5,891 nucleotides of DNA from positions 1 through 5,891 of the forward strand of contig JACDCJ010000122.1 of the NCBI GenBank assembly GCA_013817655.1. Reading direction: 5' to 3'. The notes under the pieces were generated by a model, which saw only the letters and a program-made list of their open reading frames with translations, made no database searches and was not told where the DNA came from. Shown here one piece after another: positions 5,377 through 5,891 of this stretch. The translations under genes were made by a program, and so were the position numbers. The stretch is from Actinosomnolentus pattersoniae (SeqCode). Lineage in GTDB: Bacteria; Actinomycetota; UBA4738. The stretch's first letter is position 1. Each line of letters begins with the position of its first letter.

Positions 5377-5416
5377 GAATCCCGGCGCGAATCCCACGCG
5401 GGGCCGTACTCCGCGG

Positions 5417-5891
5417 CTACGCCTGGTCGAGGCCCTGGAAGATGCTGGAGAGCGTCTGGCCCCCCGGATCGGTGACGGGGGGCCAGGCCTGAACGAACCA
5501 TTCCACGCCGAATACCTCGTCCCGGAGCTCCGGTGGAAACGCCTCGAACTCCTGCGCCTGGGTCCGGTGCTCCGTCAAAGCGGCTATCTTCCGATCGCGC
5601 ACCGAGCTGCAGTCCACACGGATGGTGACCGTGTGGTCGGGAACCCCACGAGGCATGAAGGGGTCGTCCGGGTCGCCGAAGTCGGGGTTCGCCGCCCGCA
5701 TCAGCTCGAAGAACCGATCCACCGCCGACTGCGGGAGGGCCGTGTAGAGGAGCCGTTGGAACGCGTCGTTGCCGGCCTCGGCCTGCAGGTTGTGAAAGGC
5801 CTCGGTCGTCGCTTGGCCGACAGTTATGTGATCGGGATGGCGAGTGATCCCCTCGGGTCCGAACGTCACGACGACCTGGGGCCGCGCCTCC
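5417..5891 (-). CDS. PIG-L/LmbE-family deacetylase, C-terminal part (runs off the window)
   Basis: The frame stays open through the window end, giving about 158 C-terminal residues with the upstream ones E-A-R-P-Q-V-V-V leading into TFGPEGITRHPDHITVGQATTEAFHN. This strand-loop-helix with H-P-D-H (5828-5839) is the conserved third motif of the PIG-L/LmbE zinc deacetylases (MshB, Mca, GlcNAc-PI de-N-acetylase). In MshB the last His of this motif is a zinc ligand. The N-terminal H-P-D-D-E-type motif would lie outside the window. Members hydrolyse N-acetyl groups from GlcNAc-type sugars or cut mycothiol conjugates; which one applies here cannot be decided. A GTG at 5867-5869 could be taken for a start, but the family strand continues upstream of it. 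It is on the same strand as the propeller gene, 130 bases before it, so probably a separate unit. Confidence 0.85.
   Translation of the reverse strand, partial: EARPQVVVTFGPEGITRHPDHITVGQATTEAFHNLQAEAGNDAFQRLLYTALPQSAVDRFFELMRAANPDFGDPDDPFMPRGVPDHTVTIRVDCSSVRDRKIAALTEHRTQAQEFEAFPPELRDEVFGVEWFVQAWPPVTDPGGQTLSSIFQGLDQA

Noticed and set aside
5287..5397. Upstream in-frame ATG at 5397 as the propeller-gene start
   Set aside because: It would put 37 residues without signal features before an otherwise canonical signal peptide, and the strong ribosome binding site lies before 5286.

Overview
The window is GC-rich, bacterial and gene-dense. The best guess is an uncultured actinomycete-like (Actinomycetota) genome. 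This rests on the GC-rich third codon positions, a DUF2277 protein, a PPOX-class (possibly F420-using) flavin-type protein, a PIG-L/LmbE deacetylase of the kind common in mycothiol-making bacteria, and large secreted proteins built from 'DVWAVG' repeats. Chloroflexota or another high-GC phylum cannot be excluded, and there is no rRNA or marker gene to settle it.

Layout. Bases 26-1073 hold three small plus-strand genes spaced as one operon: a DUF2277 protein, an EthD-domain protein whose ribosome binding site overlaps the preceding stop, and a PPOX-fold protein. They converge on two minus-strand genes for large exported proteins. The first (1147-2781) is a mosaic with a signal peptide, an SGNH-hydrolase-like domain, two 85-residue Ig-like repeats each with a Cys pair, an amicyanin-like type 1 copper (cupredoxin) domain and a C-terminal FN3-like domain. 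The second (2926-5286) has a signal peptide, about 14 beta-propeller-type repeats with the core D-V-W-A-V-G, and a small C-terminal carboxypeptidase-regulatory-like beta domain. Upstream on the same strand, and cut by the window end, is the C-terminal part of a PIG-L/LmbE-family deacetylase (5417 to beyond 5891).

The least expected signal is a 43-bp repeat present twice (1040-1082 and 2874-2916), once past the 3' end of each secreted-protein gene. Each copy folds into the same two-helix hairpin. The copies differ at four positions. All four lie in stems and all four keep base pairing when read on the plus strand, including one C-G to G-C swap. One copy also supplies the last ten codons and the stop of the PPOX gene. 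This looks like a small dispersed structured repeat family.

How the genes work together is only partly visible. The plus-strand trio look like ordinary small cytoplasmic proteins with no clear shared pathway. The two exported proteins probably act at the cell surface or outside the cell, but no substrate can be named. No tRNA, rRNA, transposase, CRISPR array or phage gene was seen.
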